From Sphingomonas liriopis (GTDB lineage Bacteria > Pseudomonadota > Alphaproteobacteria > Sphingomonadales > Sphingomonadaceae), in the NCBI RefSeq assembly GCF_024211255.1, contig NZ_JAMLDY010000016.1, positions 21,094-85,093 on the forward strand: a DNA stretch of 64,000 nt, given 5' to 3'. The position numbers were made by a program, and so were the translations under genes. Below the pieces are notes generated by a model, which saw only the letters and a program-made list of their open reading frames with translations, made no database searches and was not told the origin of the DNA. Shown here piece by piece: positions 1 to 8,571 of the stretch (the stretch's first letter is position 1; every line of letters begins with the position of its first letter).

Positions 1-286
1 GTTTCATGGAGTGGTGGCCACGGAACGTGCGCCCACCCCCGATCGTGCTGAGCTTGTCGAAGCACGTGTTTCCGCAAGTGAAGGCGTCGCCCGTGGAGAC
101 CGGCCCTTCGACGAGCTCAGGGCGAACGGGGTTTGGGGGCGGCGTTTCATGAGATGACCGGCGGATGTGCCCCCGCCCCCGTTCGTGCTGAGCCTGTCGA
201 AGCACGCGTTTCCACGAGCGAAGACGTCGCTTGGGGAAACCGGCCCTTCGACAAGCTCAGGGTGAACGGGGTTTGGGGGTGGGGTG
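1..286. repeat. 143-bp tandem duplication of a repeat-bearing segment
   Basis: Two imperfect direct copies of about 143 bp begin with GTTTCATG at positions 1 and 144. Each copy carries one inverted pair of the dispersed repeat built on CTGAGCTTGTCGAAGCAC and its reverse form CCCTTCGACAAGCTCAG. I see no gene in positions 1-298. The unit is non-coding and lies downstream of the response regulator gene, which ends at 299. Confidence 0.75.
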
Positions 287-298
287 GGGAACCCCGCC

Positions 299-1009
299 TC
301 AACGGCGCGTCACCTCGGTGTTGAGCATGTAGCCGACGCCGCGAACGGTGATGATGGGCGCGTCCTTGCCGGCGCTCGACAATTTGCGGCGCAGGCGGCT
401 GATGAGCACGTCGATGCTGCGGTCGGAGCTGTCGCCCAGCCGCGTGCGGGACAGTTCGATCAGCCGTTCGCGCGCGATGACGCGACCGGCATGTTCGGCG
501 AGGCTGACGAGCAGGTCGAACTCCGCACCGGTCAGGTCGACGACCGCGCCGGTGGGCGAGGTCAGCTCGCGCCGCGGCAACGTGACCTGCCAGCCGTCGA
601 AGGTCAGCACGCCCTCCTCGCGCTCGCCAGGGCTGCGTTCGAGCGAGCCGCGGCGCAGCACGGCGCGGATGCGCGCGATCAGCTCACGCGTGCCGAACGG
701 CTTGGCGATGTAATCGTCGGCGCCGAGTTCGAGGCCGACGACGCGATCGGTCTCCGACCCCTTGGCGCTGATGAAGATGATCGGGACCTCGCTCTTCTGG
801 CGCAGCGCGCGGCACAAATCGATGCCGCTGGTACCGGGCAGCATGATGTCGAGCAGGATGAGGTCGACCGGGCCCGCCTCCAGCGCCAGCCACATCTCGG
901 GCGCGGCGGAGGCGGGGCGGACGAGATAGCCGTTCTCCTGCAACGCGCGGGTGGTCAGCGTGCGGAGAGCGGGATCGTCCTCTACCAGGAGGATGGTGGG
1001 GGCGGTCAT
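299..1009 (-). CDS. OmpR/PhoB-family two-component response regulator
   Basis: This 236-residue protein has an N-terminal receiver domain (about residues 4-115) and a C-terminal winged-helix DNA-binding domain (about 130-232). The acidic pocket (E10, D11, D12), the phospho-acceptor D54 in LILLDIMLPG and the conserved K103 in YIAKPF are all visible, so it should be phosphorylatable. The C-terminal RSIDVLISRLRRKL and RGVGYML segments are typical of OmpR recognition and wing regions. It follows the emrB-like gene on the same strand after an 89-bp gap. No sensor kinase gene is present in the window, so its partner is unknown; a link to efflux is only suggested by position. Confidence 0.93.
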   Translation of the reverse strand: MTAPTILLVEDDPALRTLTTRALQENGYLVRPASAAPEMWLALEAGPVDLILLDIMLPGTSGIDLCRALRQKSEVPIIFISAKGSETDRVVGLELGADDYIAKPFGTRELIARIRAVLRRGSLERSPGEREEGVLTFDGWQVTLPRRELTSPTGAVVDLTGAEFDLLVSLAEHAGRVIARERLIELSRTRLGDSSDRSIDVLISRLRRKLSSAGKDAPIITVRGVGYMLNTEVTRR

Positions 1010-1098
1010 GGCATGGAGTTAGGCAAGGCGGCCGTAGCGGTCAACCGCGCCCGGAACGGACGCAGATTTGGAGACGGTCGGGAAACGTCCCGGCAATA

Positions 1099-2646
1099 TC
1101 AATCCGCGGCGATCGGGCCGTGACCGCCCTTCGGCCGGCGGGTGAACCAGACGATCACCACCATCGCCGCGCACAGCCAGGACGAGACGCGGAACAGATC
1201 GGTCGAGGCGAGCAGATAGGCCTGCCCCACCATCTGGCGGGTGATCGCGGCGGCGGCCTGCGTCGAGGTCGCGCCCATCCGTTGCAGCGCGTCGGTCGCC
1301 ATCTGCAAAGGCACGCCGTTACCGATCGCCTCGGCGAGACGGCTCTGGTGCAGCCCCTCGCGCCGGTCCCAGGCGGTGGTGATGATCGACGCGGCGAACG
1401 ATCCGGCGACGATCCGCGCGAAATTGGAGATGCCGGTCGCCGACGGGATGCGTGGCGGCGCGATGCCGTCGAGCAGGATCGTTACCATCGCGAGGAAGAA
1501 GATGCTCATCGCGATGCCCTGCACCAGCAGCGGTGCCATGAAGTCGAACATGCTCGCGCCGGTGACGAGGTTGGAGCGCATCCAGTAGGAGGTGGCGAAA
1601 GCGAGGAACGAGATGGTGGCGAGGATGCGCGCATCGACCTTGCCCGACAATCGCGCGGCGAGTGGCGAGATGACGACCGCCACCACGCCGCTCGGCGCGG
1701 CGATCAGGCCCGCCCAGGTCGCGGTATAGCCCAGTTGCGTCTGCAGCCAGAGCGGCAGGATCAGCGTGTTGGCGAAGAACACCGCATAGCCGAGGCAGAA
1801 GGCGAGCGTGCCGATCGCGAAATTGCGGTTGAGGAACAGCGACAGGTCGACCGCCGGATTGGCGTCGGTCAGTTCCCAGATGATCCAGGCGACGAAGCCC
1901 ACCGCCGCGACGACCGCGAGCACGCAGATCGCCGGATCGTTGAACCAGTCGGCGTTCTTGCCGAGATCGAGCATGACCTGCAGCGAACCGACCCAGAGGA
2001 CGAGCAGCATCAGCCCGACGGTATCGATCGGCAGCTTGCGCGTCGGCGTCTCGCGGCTCTTCAGACCGTTCCAGCAGATCAATGTCGTGAAGATGCCGAA
2101 GGGGATGTTGATGAGGAAGATCCAGCTCCAATGGTAATTGTCGCTGATATAGCCGCCCAGGATCGGCCCCATCACCGGCCCGACCAGCGTCGTCATCGAC
2201 CAGACGCCCAGGGCGGTCGAACGCTTGTCGGGCGGGAAGATCGAGATGAGCAGCGCCTGGCTGCCCGGCATCATCGGCCCCGAACAGGCGCCCTGCAGGA
2301 TGCGGAAGACGATCAGCGAGGGCAGGTCCCAGGCGATGCCGCACAGGAACGAGGCGACGGTGAACGCCGCCACCGCGGTGCAGAAGGTGCGCACGACGCC
2401 GAACCGGCCCATCAGCCAGCCGGTCAGCGGCACCGCGACGCCGTTGGCGACCGCGAAGGCGGTGATGACCCAGGTCGAATTGTCCGACGAGACGCCGAGG
2501 TTGCCCGCGATCGTCGGCAGCGACACGTTGGCGATGGTGCTGTCGAGCACCATCATGAACGTGCCGAGCGCGAGCGCGAACGCGATCAGCGCGCGTTGTC
2601 CGCCAACGAGCGGGGCGGGACCCTGGGGTTGGGTGGGGGCGGCCAT
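1099..2646 (-). CDS. DHA2-family (EmrB-type) multidrug MFS transporter
   Basis: This 515-residue polytopic inner-membrane protein has the length and hydrophobic pattern of 14-helix drug:proton antiporters. The N-terminal FMMVLDSTIANVSLPTI matches the family signature in helix 1, and GPVMGPILGGYISD matches the antiporter motif of helix 5. It is the last gene of a run consisting of MarR regulator, outer-membrane factor, HlyD adaptor and this pump, so the four probably form and control one tripartite efflux system. It is separated from the adaptor gene by 121 bp containing a palindromic repeat. Substrates cannot be read from the sequence. Confidence 0.93.
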   Translation of the reverse strand: MAAPTQPQGPAPLVGGQRALIAFALALGTFMMVLDSTIANVSLPTIAGNLGVSSDNSTWVITAFAVANGVAVPLTGWLMGRFGVVRTFCTAVAAFTVASFLCGIAWDLPSLIVFRILQGACSGPMMPGSQALLISIFPPDKRSTALGVWSMTTLVGPVMGPILGGYISDNYHWSWIFLINIPFGIFTTLICWNGLKSRETPTRKLPIDTVGLMLLVLWVGSLQVMLDLGKNADWFNDPAICVLAVVAAVGFVAWIIWELTDANPAVDLSLFLNRNFAIGTLAFCLGYAVFFANTLILPLWLQTQLGYTATWAGLIAAPSGVVAVVISPLAARLSGKVDARILATISFLAFATSYWMRSNLVTGASMFDFMAPLLVQGIAMSIFFLAMVTILLDGIAPPRIPSATGISNFARIVAGSFAASIITTAWDRREGLHQSRLAEAIGNGVPLQMATDALQRMGATSTQAAAAITRQMVGQAYLLASTDLFRVSSWLCAAMVVIVWFTRRPKGGHGPIAAD

Positions 2647-2672
2647 CAGATGGTGTTCCGGGGTGTCGGTTC

Positions 2673-2757
2673 GCCCTCACCCTTCCGCGGCCGCGCCGCT
2701 CCCTCCCCCTCCCGGCGGGAGAGGGAAAAGACGCCGCAGGCGGCGAAGGGTGAGGGC
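2673..2757. repeat. Dispersed palindromic repeat, CCCTCACCCTTC family
   Basis: An imperfect inverted repeat: CCCTCACCCTTCCGCGGC on the left and GGCGGCGAAGGGTGAGGG on the right flank an inner CTCCC...GGGAG pair. The same element occurs at 29764-29860 and 31249-31335. It lies inside the efflux operon between the adaptor and pump genes, where the RNA could form a long hairpin that uncouples their expression. Confidence 0.75.
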
Positions 2758-2767
2758 GACGCGGGCG

Positions 2768-3946
2768 TCAACGGTTGGCGGCGATGATCTGGCGGATGCG
2801 GGCCTCGACCGCGGGGTCGCCGCCATCGACGGGCTTGTTGCCATAGGCCTGCGCCGCCGGCCGGCCGAGGCGCTGGCCGCCGAGGTTCGCGGTATCGACC
2901 GTCGCATTGACCGACAGGCCGACGCGCAAGGGATTGCGGACCAGTTCGTTGGGATCGAGGCCGATACGCACCGGCACGCGCTGGACGATCTTGATCCAGT
3001 TGCCGGACGCATTCTGCGGCGGCAGCAGCGCGAAGGCGTTGCCCGACCCGGCACCGACGCCGATGACATGGCCGTGGAAGACGACGTCGCCGCCATACAT
3101 GTCGGCGGTCACCGTCGCGGGCTGGCCGATGCGCAGGTCCTTCAATTGCGTCTCGCGGAAATTGGCGTCGACCCACACCTTCGACAGCGGCACGACCGCC
3201 ATCAGCGGCGTGCCGGCGGCGACCTGTTGCCCGATCTGCACCGTGCGCTGCGCGACGACGCCGTCGATCGGCGCGACGATGTGCATGTGGCTGCGCGTGA
3301 TCGCGGCGCGGCGATAGGCGGCGGCGGCGGCGAGCACCGCGGGGTTGGTGGACGTGTCGGTGCCCTGCACGGTCGAGCGCGCCTGCGTCTGCTGGCTTTG
3401 TGCGAGGGTGAGGTTGGCGCGCGCGACCTTCACCGCATCGGCGGCGTGCGCGAGTTCCTCGCCCGAGATCGCACCCTGCGCGGCGGCACCCTGGCGGCGG
3501 GCGTAATCGGCGGTCGCGGCGCTGAGCTGCGCGCGCGCCTGGACGACCGCTGCGCCGCTTTCGCCGACCTTCGAGAAATCGGCGCGGGTGGCGCGGACGG
3601 CGCGGGCGAGCTCCGCTTCGGCGGACGACAGCGCGACATCGGCCGTCGCGGGATCGAGGTCGAGCAGCGGGTCGCCCGCCTTCACCGTCTGCGTATTGTC
3701 GGCGTGGATCGCGGTGATCTGGCCGGGATCGCGCGCGGTGATCGCGACGACGTCGCCGGCGACATAGGCGTCGTCGGTTTCCTGTTCGGGCTTGGCGAGC
3801 AGGAAGTGGAAGACCGCCCAGACGATCAGGCCGATCACCACGACGATCGCGAGGATAGTCAGGCCGCGGCGGCGCGCCTTGGGTTTGGCCGTATCGGGGG
3901 CCATTTCGGGCGCGGGTTGGGGAGCGGGGGCTTGCGTATCGGTCAT
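2768..3946 (-). CDS. HlyD/EmrA-family membrane fusion protein
   Basis: This 392-residue periplasmic adaptor should bridge the MFS pump and the outer-membrane factor. It has a short cytoplasmic N-terminus, one transmembrane helix (about residues 28-48, ILAIVVVIGLIVWAVFHFLL), then the EmrA hallmark TDDAYVAGD and a lipoyl half (TVKAGDPLLDLDP). An Ala-rich coiled-coil hairpin (about 110-205), a second lipoyl half (APIDGVVAQRTVQIGQQV) and beta-barrel regions follow. Its start codon overlaps the stop of the outer-membrane factor gene (ATGA, 3943-3946), which indicates translational coupling. Confidence 0.94.
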   Translation of the reverse strand: MTDTQAPAPQPAPEMAPDTAKPKARRRGLTILAIVVVIGLIVWAVFHFLLAKPEQETDDAYVAGDVVAITARDPGQITAIHADNTQTVKAGDPLLDLDPATADVALSSAEAELARAVRATRADFSKVGESGAAVVQARAQLSAATADYARRQGAAAQGAISGEELAHAADAVKVARANLTLAQSQQTQARSTVQGTDTSTNPAVLAAAAAYRRAAITRSHMHIVAPIDGVVAQRTVQIGQQVAAGTPLMAVVPLSKVWVDANFRETQLKDLRIGQPATVTADMYGGDVVFHGHVIGVGAGSGNAFALLPPQNASGNWIKIVQRVPVRIGLDPNELVRNPLRVGLSVNATVDTANLGGQRLGRPAAQAYGNKPVDGGDPAVEARIRQIIAANR

Positions 3947-5349
3947 CGGGCGGGTTCCTGGGCGGACGGGACGCCGCCGCCGAGCGCCAGCACCAGCGCG
4001 ACGCGCTGGCGGGCCGCATCGGCGACGAGATTGGCTTGGGCGAGCTCGGCGTCGAGCAGGCGGACGTCGTTGTCGACGAGGTCGAGCTTGCTATCGAGCC
4101 CGCTCGAGACGCGGATCGCGTTGAGGCGGTTGGTTTCGCCGAAGCCGCGCACGACCTCTGCGGTGCGCGCGCGCTGCTGCGCGAGGTTGCCGATCAGCGC
4201 GATGGCGTCCGCCGCCTCGCGCACCGCGCCGATGACGCGGTCGTTGTAATCGGCGGTGGCGAGGTCGAGGCCTGCGGTGGCGCCGGCGAGGTCGGCCTTC
4301 AGCCGGCCGTTGTCGAACAGCGGCAGATGGATCGCCGGCCCGGCGCCGACGGTGCCGGCGTCGAGGCTGAGCAGATTGCCGAGGCCGACCGCCTGGAAAC
4401 CGGCCAGCGCGGCGAGGTTGACGTTCGGATAGAAGGCGCGGCGCGCGACCTGACGGCCGGCGGCGGCGGCCTCGATCCGCGCCTGTGCCGCGGCGATGTC
4501 GGGACGGCGGGCGAGCAGGTCGGCGGGAACGCGCGCAGGCAGCGGCAAGGCGGTGTCGAGACGCAGCGTCGCCGGGCGGATCGCGGCGGCATAATCGGGG
4601 CCGCGGGCCGCCAGCGCGGCGAGCGCGTTGGTGGCGAGCGCGCGGGCACCCTCGGCCCGGACCAGCGCGGTCTGCGCCTGCGCGAGCAGGGTCTGCGCGG
4701 CGACCGCCTGCAGGTTGCTCGCCAGCCGGTTGCGGATGCGCACGTTGACGAGGCGCAGCGAATCGGTGCGCGTGGCGATGGTGCGGCGGGCGATCGCCGC
4801 CTGCGCCTCGGCACGGGCGAGGTCGATATAGGTCTGGACGACCGAGCCGGCGATCGCGAGCCGCGCGGCGGCGAGGTCGAGGCCCGCGGCGCGGGTCGAG
4901 GCGCGCGCGCCTTCGATCGCCGCCTTCTGCCGCCCGAACAGGTCGAGGTTCCACGACAGGTTCGCCTGCGCCTGGCCGATGAAGCGGACGGTGCCGGCAT
5001 AGGGCGGCGGGATGGTGTAGCGGCCCGACAGGCGGCTGACCTGCGCCGAGCCGTCGAACGAGACGTCGGGGCCATTGGCGGCGTCGCGGCTGGCGAGCAC
5101 CGCCTGCGCCTGCGCCACGCGGGCGAGCGCGGCGTCGAGCGTGGGATTGCCCGCGGTCGCATCGGCGACGAGGCGGTCGAGCTGCGGATCGCCGAACGCC
5201 GTCCACCAGTTGTCGGAAATCGCCGGTGCGGCTTCGGGCGCGAGGCCGAGCGCGGTCGGTGCCACGGGTGTCACCGCGGGCGGGCTGGCGGGAATCGCGC
5301 AGGCGCTGGCGAGCAGCAGCGCGGCGGGGGACAATCGGGTGATCTTCAC
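3943..5349 (-). CDS. NodT-family outer membrane efflux lipoprotein
   Basis: This is a 468-residue TolC-like outer-membrane factor. I start it at the GTG at 5347-5349, because the protein then begins with a lipoprotein signal ending in the lipobox LASAC and because this start overlaps the MarR stop as GTGA. Two repeats of long alpha-helical hairpin are visible (ARVAQAQAVLASRDAANG and AAQARIEAAAAGRQVARRAF regions), as in the outer-membrane efflux family. It should form the outer-membrane channel of the pump encoded downstream. The reading frame stays open upstream into the MarR gene, but that part has no family similarity. Confidence 0.9.
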   Translation of the reverse strand: MKITRLSPAALLLASACAIPASPPAVTPVAPTALGLAPEAAPAISDNWWTAFGDPQLDRLVADATAGNPTLDAALARVAQAQAVLASRDAANGPDVSFDGSAQVSRLSGRYTIPPPYAGTVRFIGQAQANLSWNLDLFGRQKAAIEGARASTRAAGLDLAAARLAIAGSVVQTYIDLARAEAQAAIARRTIATRTDSLRLVNVRIRNRLASNLQAVAAQTLLAQAQTALVRAEGARALATNALAALAARGPDYAAAIRPATLRLDTALPLPARVPADLLARRPDIAAAQARIEAAAAGRQVARRAFYPNVNLAALAGFQAVGLGNLLSLDAGTVGAGPAIHLPLFDNGRLKADLAGATAGLDLATADYNDRVIGAVREAADAIALIGNLAQQRARTAEVVRGFGETNRLNAIRVSSGLDSKLDLVDNDVRLLDAELAQANLVADAARQRVALVLALGGGVPSAQEPAR

Positions 5350-5819
5350 GCGAGGACGCCTTGGTCGAGGGGCTGCTGGAGGGTGTCGCGGAGCCGCTGG
5401 AGGAGGCGGGTCAGATCGCGGATGTCCTGGTCGTCCCAATCGCCGACCCAGACGTTCCATACCCGGATCACCCGGTCGCGGACCTCGGCGGCGATGCGGT
5501 CGCCCGCCGGGGTCAGCGCGAGGCGGACGACGCGCCGGTCCCCGTCGCCGTCGCGGTCGCGCACCACCCAGCCGCGCTCCTCGAGCGTATCGACCAGCCG
5601 CGTCGTCGCGCCCTTGTCGTAACACAGGTCGCGCGCGATCTCCGCGCAGGTGGTCGCACGATTGAAATGCAGCGCGACCAGGGCGCTCCATTGCGTCTTG
5701 GTGATGTCGGCGGCGGCGAAGATCGGTTCGAGCGCGGCGGCGCCGAGCTGCTCCGACCGGCGGAGCAGATAGCCGATCGAGTTTTCCGGATGAAAGTTCG
5801 AGTCGGAATAGAAGGCCAT
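5346..5819 (-). CDS. MarR-family transcriptional regulator of the efflux operon
   Basis: This 157-residue protein has the MarR winged-helix fold: ITKTQWSALVALHF, then a helix-turn-helix TCAEIARDLCYDKGATTRLV, then the wing DRDGDGDRRVVRLALTPAG. I chose the ATG at 5817-5819 (MAFYSDSNFHPEN), because the in-frame extension to 5894 is not MarR-like and would translate through the palindrome at 5823-5836. The gene leads the efflux operon and its stop overlaps the next start (GTGA). By analogy with EmrR it is probably a ligand-responsive repressor of this operon and of itself; this role is inferred from position. Confidence 0.9.
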   Translation of the reverse strand: MAFYSDSNFHPENSIGYLLRRSEQLGAAALEPIFAAADITKTQWSALVALHFNRATTCAEIARDLCYDKGATTRLVDTLEERGWVVRDRDGDGDRRVVRLALTPAGDRIAAEVRDRVIRVWNVWVGDWDDQDIRDLTRLLQRLRDTLQQPLDQGVLA

Positions 5820-5822
5820 ATG

Positions 5823-5843
5823 GTTGCCATGGCAACGGTTGCC
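5823..5843. promoter_or_regulatory. Probable MarR operator: perfect 14-bp palindrome plus a third half-site
   Basis: GTTGCCATGGCAAC (5823-5836) is a perfect palindrome ending 3 bp upstream of the chosen MarR start codon, and GTTGCC repeats at 5838-5843. A TTGACT that could serve as a -35 box lies just upstream on the minus strand (about 5850-5855), but no convincing -10 box was found. The position fits autoregulation of the MarR/efflux operon. Confidence 0.6.
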
Positions 5844-5901
5844 GCGGCAGTCAATGCTTTGTTGCGGAATGTTGCTGCGCTTTGAGGCGTGCATTCTTCC
5901 T

Positions 5902-5969
5902 CCGTTCGCCCCTCAGCCTGTCGAAGGGCGGTGAGACTCATCGTACTTCGACAGGCTCGGCACGAACGG
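5902..5969. repeat. Dispersed palindromic repeat, CTGTCGAAG family
   Basis: An inverted repeat with arms CCTCAGCCTGTCGAAGGG and TACTTCGACAGGCTCGGCAC. It lies between the divergent MarR and fusion genes. Other copies are at 41-130, 178-271, 19834-19862 (single arm), 25299-25390 and 47677-47743. Confidence 0.75.
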
Positions 5970-6042
5970 TGGGGCGGGGCGGACGCTGTCCCGGTCCTTT
6001 GGCGGTCATCGCTAACGGGTTCTTAGGAGCGGTGACGTAGGC

Positions 6043-8571
6043 GTGCGGTTCGACTTTTCAGGACCGTTGCCCATGGAATTCCCGCTGATCGCGCCGCGGC
6101 CGCCCCGGCTGAGCGCCCTGACCGAAGGATTGCGCCGGATCGAGGCGTCGGGCGTGTTCAGCAACAACGGCCCCGAAGTGCGCGGCTTCGAGGCGGAGAT
6201 CACCGCGCAGCTGTTCGGCGGCGAGGGCGCAAGCCTGGCGGTCGGCAATGCGACATTGGGGCTGATGGTGGCGATCCGGCAGGCGGCGGGAATGCACCCG
6301 CGGCCGGGCACGCTGGCGCTGATGCCGGCGCTGACCTTTGCCGCGACCGCGCAGGCGGCGCTGTGGGCGGGGCTGACGCCGCTGGTCTGCGACGTCGAGG
6401 CCGATGGCTGGACCGCCGATCCGCGTCACGAGGAGGAATTGCTGGCCCGCTACGGCGAGCGGATCGGGGTGATCGTGCCCTATGCGACGTTCGGGACGGC
6501 GATCGATCTCGATCGCTACGCGTGGCTGGCGCGGACCCATCGCGTCGGCGTGGTGATCGACGCGGCAGCGTCGCTCGGCACGATCGACGAGGGGGGACGC
6601 GGTTTCGGGACGGGCGCGCCGTTCACGATCGTCTATTCGATGCACGCCACCAAGACCTTCTCGGTCGCCGAGGGCGGGCTGGTCTACAGCGGCGATGCCA
6701 CGCTGATCGACCAATTGCGCGGCATGATCAACTTCGGGTTCGAGGCCGGGCGCAGCGCGACCTTGCCCGGGATCAACGCCAAATTGCCCGAGGTGATCGC
6801 GCTGATGGCGCGGGCGAAGCTCGCCGAGATCGACGCGGTGTGCGACGCGCGCGCCGCGATCGACGCGGCGTATCGCGCGGCGCTGCCGGCGTTCACGATG
6901 CAGGTGGCGACGGGGCGGCGGCAGGCGACGCAGTTCATGCCGGTGCTGTTGCCGCGCGACCTCGCCGCGCACCGCTCCGCGATCGTCGCCGCGCTCGCCG
7001 AGGACGGCGTCGGCGTCGGCCAATATTTCAGCCCGCATATCGGCGAACAGCCGCTGTTCCGCGACCATGGCCTGGTCGAGCCGACGCCGGTCGCCGACGA
7101 CGTCGCCGCGCGGATGCTGAGCCTGCCGATCACCGATGCGATGACGCCGGCGGATGCGCCGGTGATCGCCGCGCGGCTGATCGCGGCGATCGAGCGCGTC
7201 GCCGATGGCGCGGCGGGGCGTGTCGGCCTGAGGACGGAGGAGCGTAGCGTGGCGACGGATCTGGCGACGGTGGTGATCGGCGGCGGGCCGGCGGGCACCG
7301 CGATGCTGACGTCGGCGAGCAAGCAGGACAAACTGGTGCCGCTGGCCGAGGCGGGGCTGGCGATCGTCGAGCGGCGGACGCGGATGGGGGCGGGCGAGCT
7401 CGGCTCCTATGCGATCCGCTCGGACACGACCGCGGAGACGTTCCTGTCGGCGGTGAAGGACAACCCGCATCCCGAACTCGCCGCGCTGGCGCAGCATCCC
7501 GCCGGGCAGCTGATGGAACGCTATGTCGGCGAACTGGGCGCGCCGCTCGCCGATACCGCGCCGCTGCTGACCGCGACCGCGGATCGGCTGAAGGCGATCG
7601 TCACGCGCCACGGCGGAGAGGTACTGACCGGCCATGACGCGACGCAGGTGCAGCGCACCGCCGATGGCCGCTGGGCGACGAGCGTCCGCGATGGCGCGGG
7701 GGCGGTGCGGACCTTGGTGTCGCGCAACGTCGTGGTGGCGACTGGGGGGTATCAGACCGATGCGCAGGTCGCGGGCAAGCGCGTCGCGGGGATGCCGCTC
7801 GGCGTGCTGGCGGGGCGGCGGCTGATGCGGTCGGACGTGCTGCTGCGCCAGGGCGGGGTCGAGGCGGTGCACGAGCGGCTGCGTGGGGTGCCGTCACCGC
7901 GAATCGCGATCGTCGGCGCGTCGACCAGCGCGATCGCTGCGGCGGTGCTGCTGCTCAAGAGTCAGCCGGGCTTCGCCTTCGGCGCGGGGGCGGTGACGAT
8001 CCTGCATCGTCAGCCGTTAAAGCCCTTCTATCCGACGATCGCGGCGGCGCATGCCGACGGCTTCCACGATTTCGACGAGAACGACATCTGCCCGGTCAGC
8101 GGCTTCGTGCTGCGGCTGGCGGGCCTGCGGCTCGAATCGCGCGAGCTCGTGTTGCGGATGCTGGCGCTGGGCGGGCGGACGCCCGATCCGCGCGTCACGT
8201 CGCACCGGATCGGCGGCGATGAGGATGCGGCGGCGCGGGAGATCATCGAAGGCGCCGATCTGGTCGTCGGCGCGCTCGGCTATCGGCCGCGGGCGGTGTC
8301 GCTGCTCGGCGTCGATGGCGCGCCGCTGGCGCTGGCGCATCACGCGGGACGGCCGATGGTCGACCGGCACTGCCGGATCCTCGATGCGCAGGACCGGCCG
8401 GTGCCGGGCGCCTATGGCATCGGCCTGTCGGCGGGGTTCGTGCCGTGGGGCAAGCTGGGCGGCGAGGCGAGCTTTACGGGCCAGGCGAATGGGCTGTGGC
8501 TGTGGCAGAACGACGTCGGGCAGATGATCGTCGACCAGTTGCTCGAGCGGGAGGCCCAGGCGGCGGCATGA
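6043..8571 (+). CDS. Fusion: DegT/DnrJ/EryC1-type aminotransferase + FAD/NAD(P)-dependent oxidoreductase
   Basis: This is an 842-residue, two-enzyme protein. Residues 12-390 form a sugar-aminotransferase domain of the VioA/FdtB kind: FSNNGPEV near the N-terminus, D173 in VVIDAAAS for the PLP ring nitrogen, and the Schiff-base K204 in HATKTFSVAEGG. Residues 405-840 form a flavoprotein with an FAD-binding VVIGGGPAG (413-418) and a second dinucleotide motif IAIVGASTSA near residue 620. An excellent internal ribosome site (GGAGG, 7236-7240) precedes an in-frame GTG at 7249, so the flavoprotein may also be made alone. It is coupled by an ATGA overlap to a glycosyltransferase. An amino-sugar-modifying pathway is likely; the exact substrate is unknown. 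The GTG start at 6043 is uncertain; ATG at 6073 is an alternative. Confidence 0.82.
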   Translation: MRFDFSGPLPMEFPLIAPRPPRLSALTEGLRRIEASGVFSNNGPEVRGFEAEITAQLFGGEGASLAVGNATLGLMVAIRQAAGMHPRPGTLALMPALTFAATAQAALWAGLTPLVCDVEADGWTADPRHEEELLARYGERIGVIVPYATFGTAIDLDRYAWLARTHRVGVVIDAAASLGTIDEGGRGFGTGAPFTIVYSMHATKTFSVAEGGLVYSGDATLIDQLRGMINFGFEAGRSATLPGINAKLPEVIALMARAKLAEIDAVCDARAAIDAAYRAALPAFTMQVATGRRQATQFMPVLLPRDLAAHRSAIVAALAEDGVGVGQYFSPHIGEQPLFRDHGLVEPTPVADDVAARMLSLPITDAMTPADAPVIAARLIAAIERVADGAAGRVGLRTEERSVATDLATVVIGGGPAGTAMLTSASKQDKLVPLAEAGLAIVERRTRMGAGELGSYAIRSDTTAETFLSAVKDNPHPELAALAQHPAGQLMERYVGELGAPLADTAPLLTATADRLKAIVTRHGGEVLTGHDATQVQRTADGRWATSVRDGAGAVRTLVSRNVVVATGGYQTDAQVAGKRVAGMPLGVLAGRRLMRSDVLLRQGGVEAVHERLRGVPSPRIAIVGASTSAIAAAVLLLKSQPGFAFGAGAVTILHRQPLKPFYPTIAAAHADGFHDFDENDICPVSGFVLRLAGLRLESRELVLRMLALGGRTPDPRVTSHRIGGDEDAAAREIIEGADLVVGALGYRPRAVSLLGVDGAPLALAHHAGRPMVDRHCRILDAQDRPVPGAYGIGLSAGFVPWGKLGGEASFTGQANGLWLWQNDVGQMIVDQLLEREAQAAA
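7236..7251 (+). promoter_or_regulatory. Internal ribosome binding site and GTG start at the domain junction
   Basis: GGAGG at 7236-7240 lies 8 nt before an in-frame GTG (7249-7251). The product would begin MATDLATVVIGGGPAG, a standard flavoprotein N-terminus. This suggests either internal initiation or a recent fusion of two adjacent genes that lost the separating stop codon. Confidence 0.55.
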
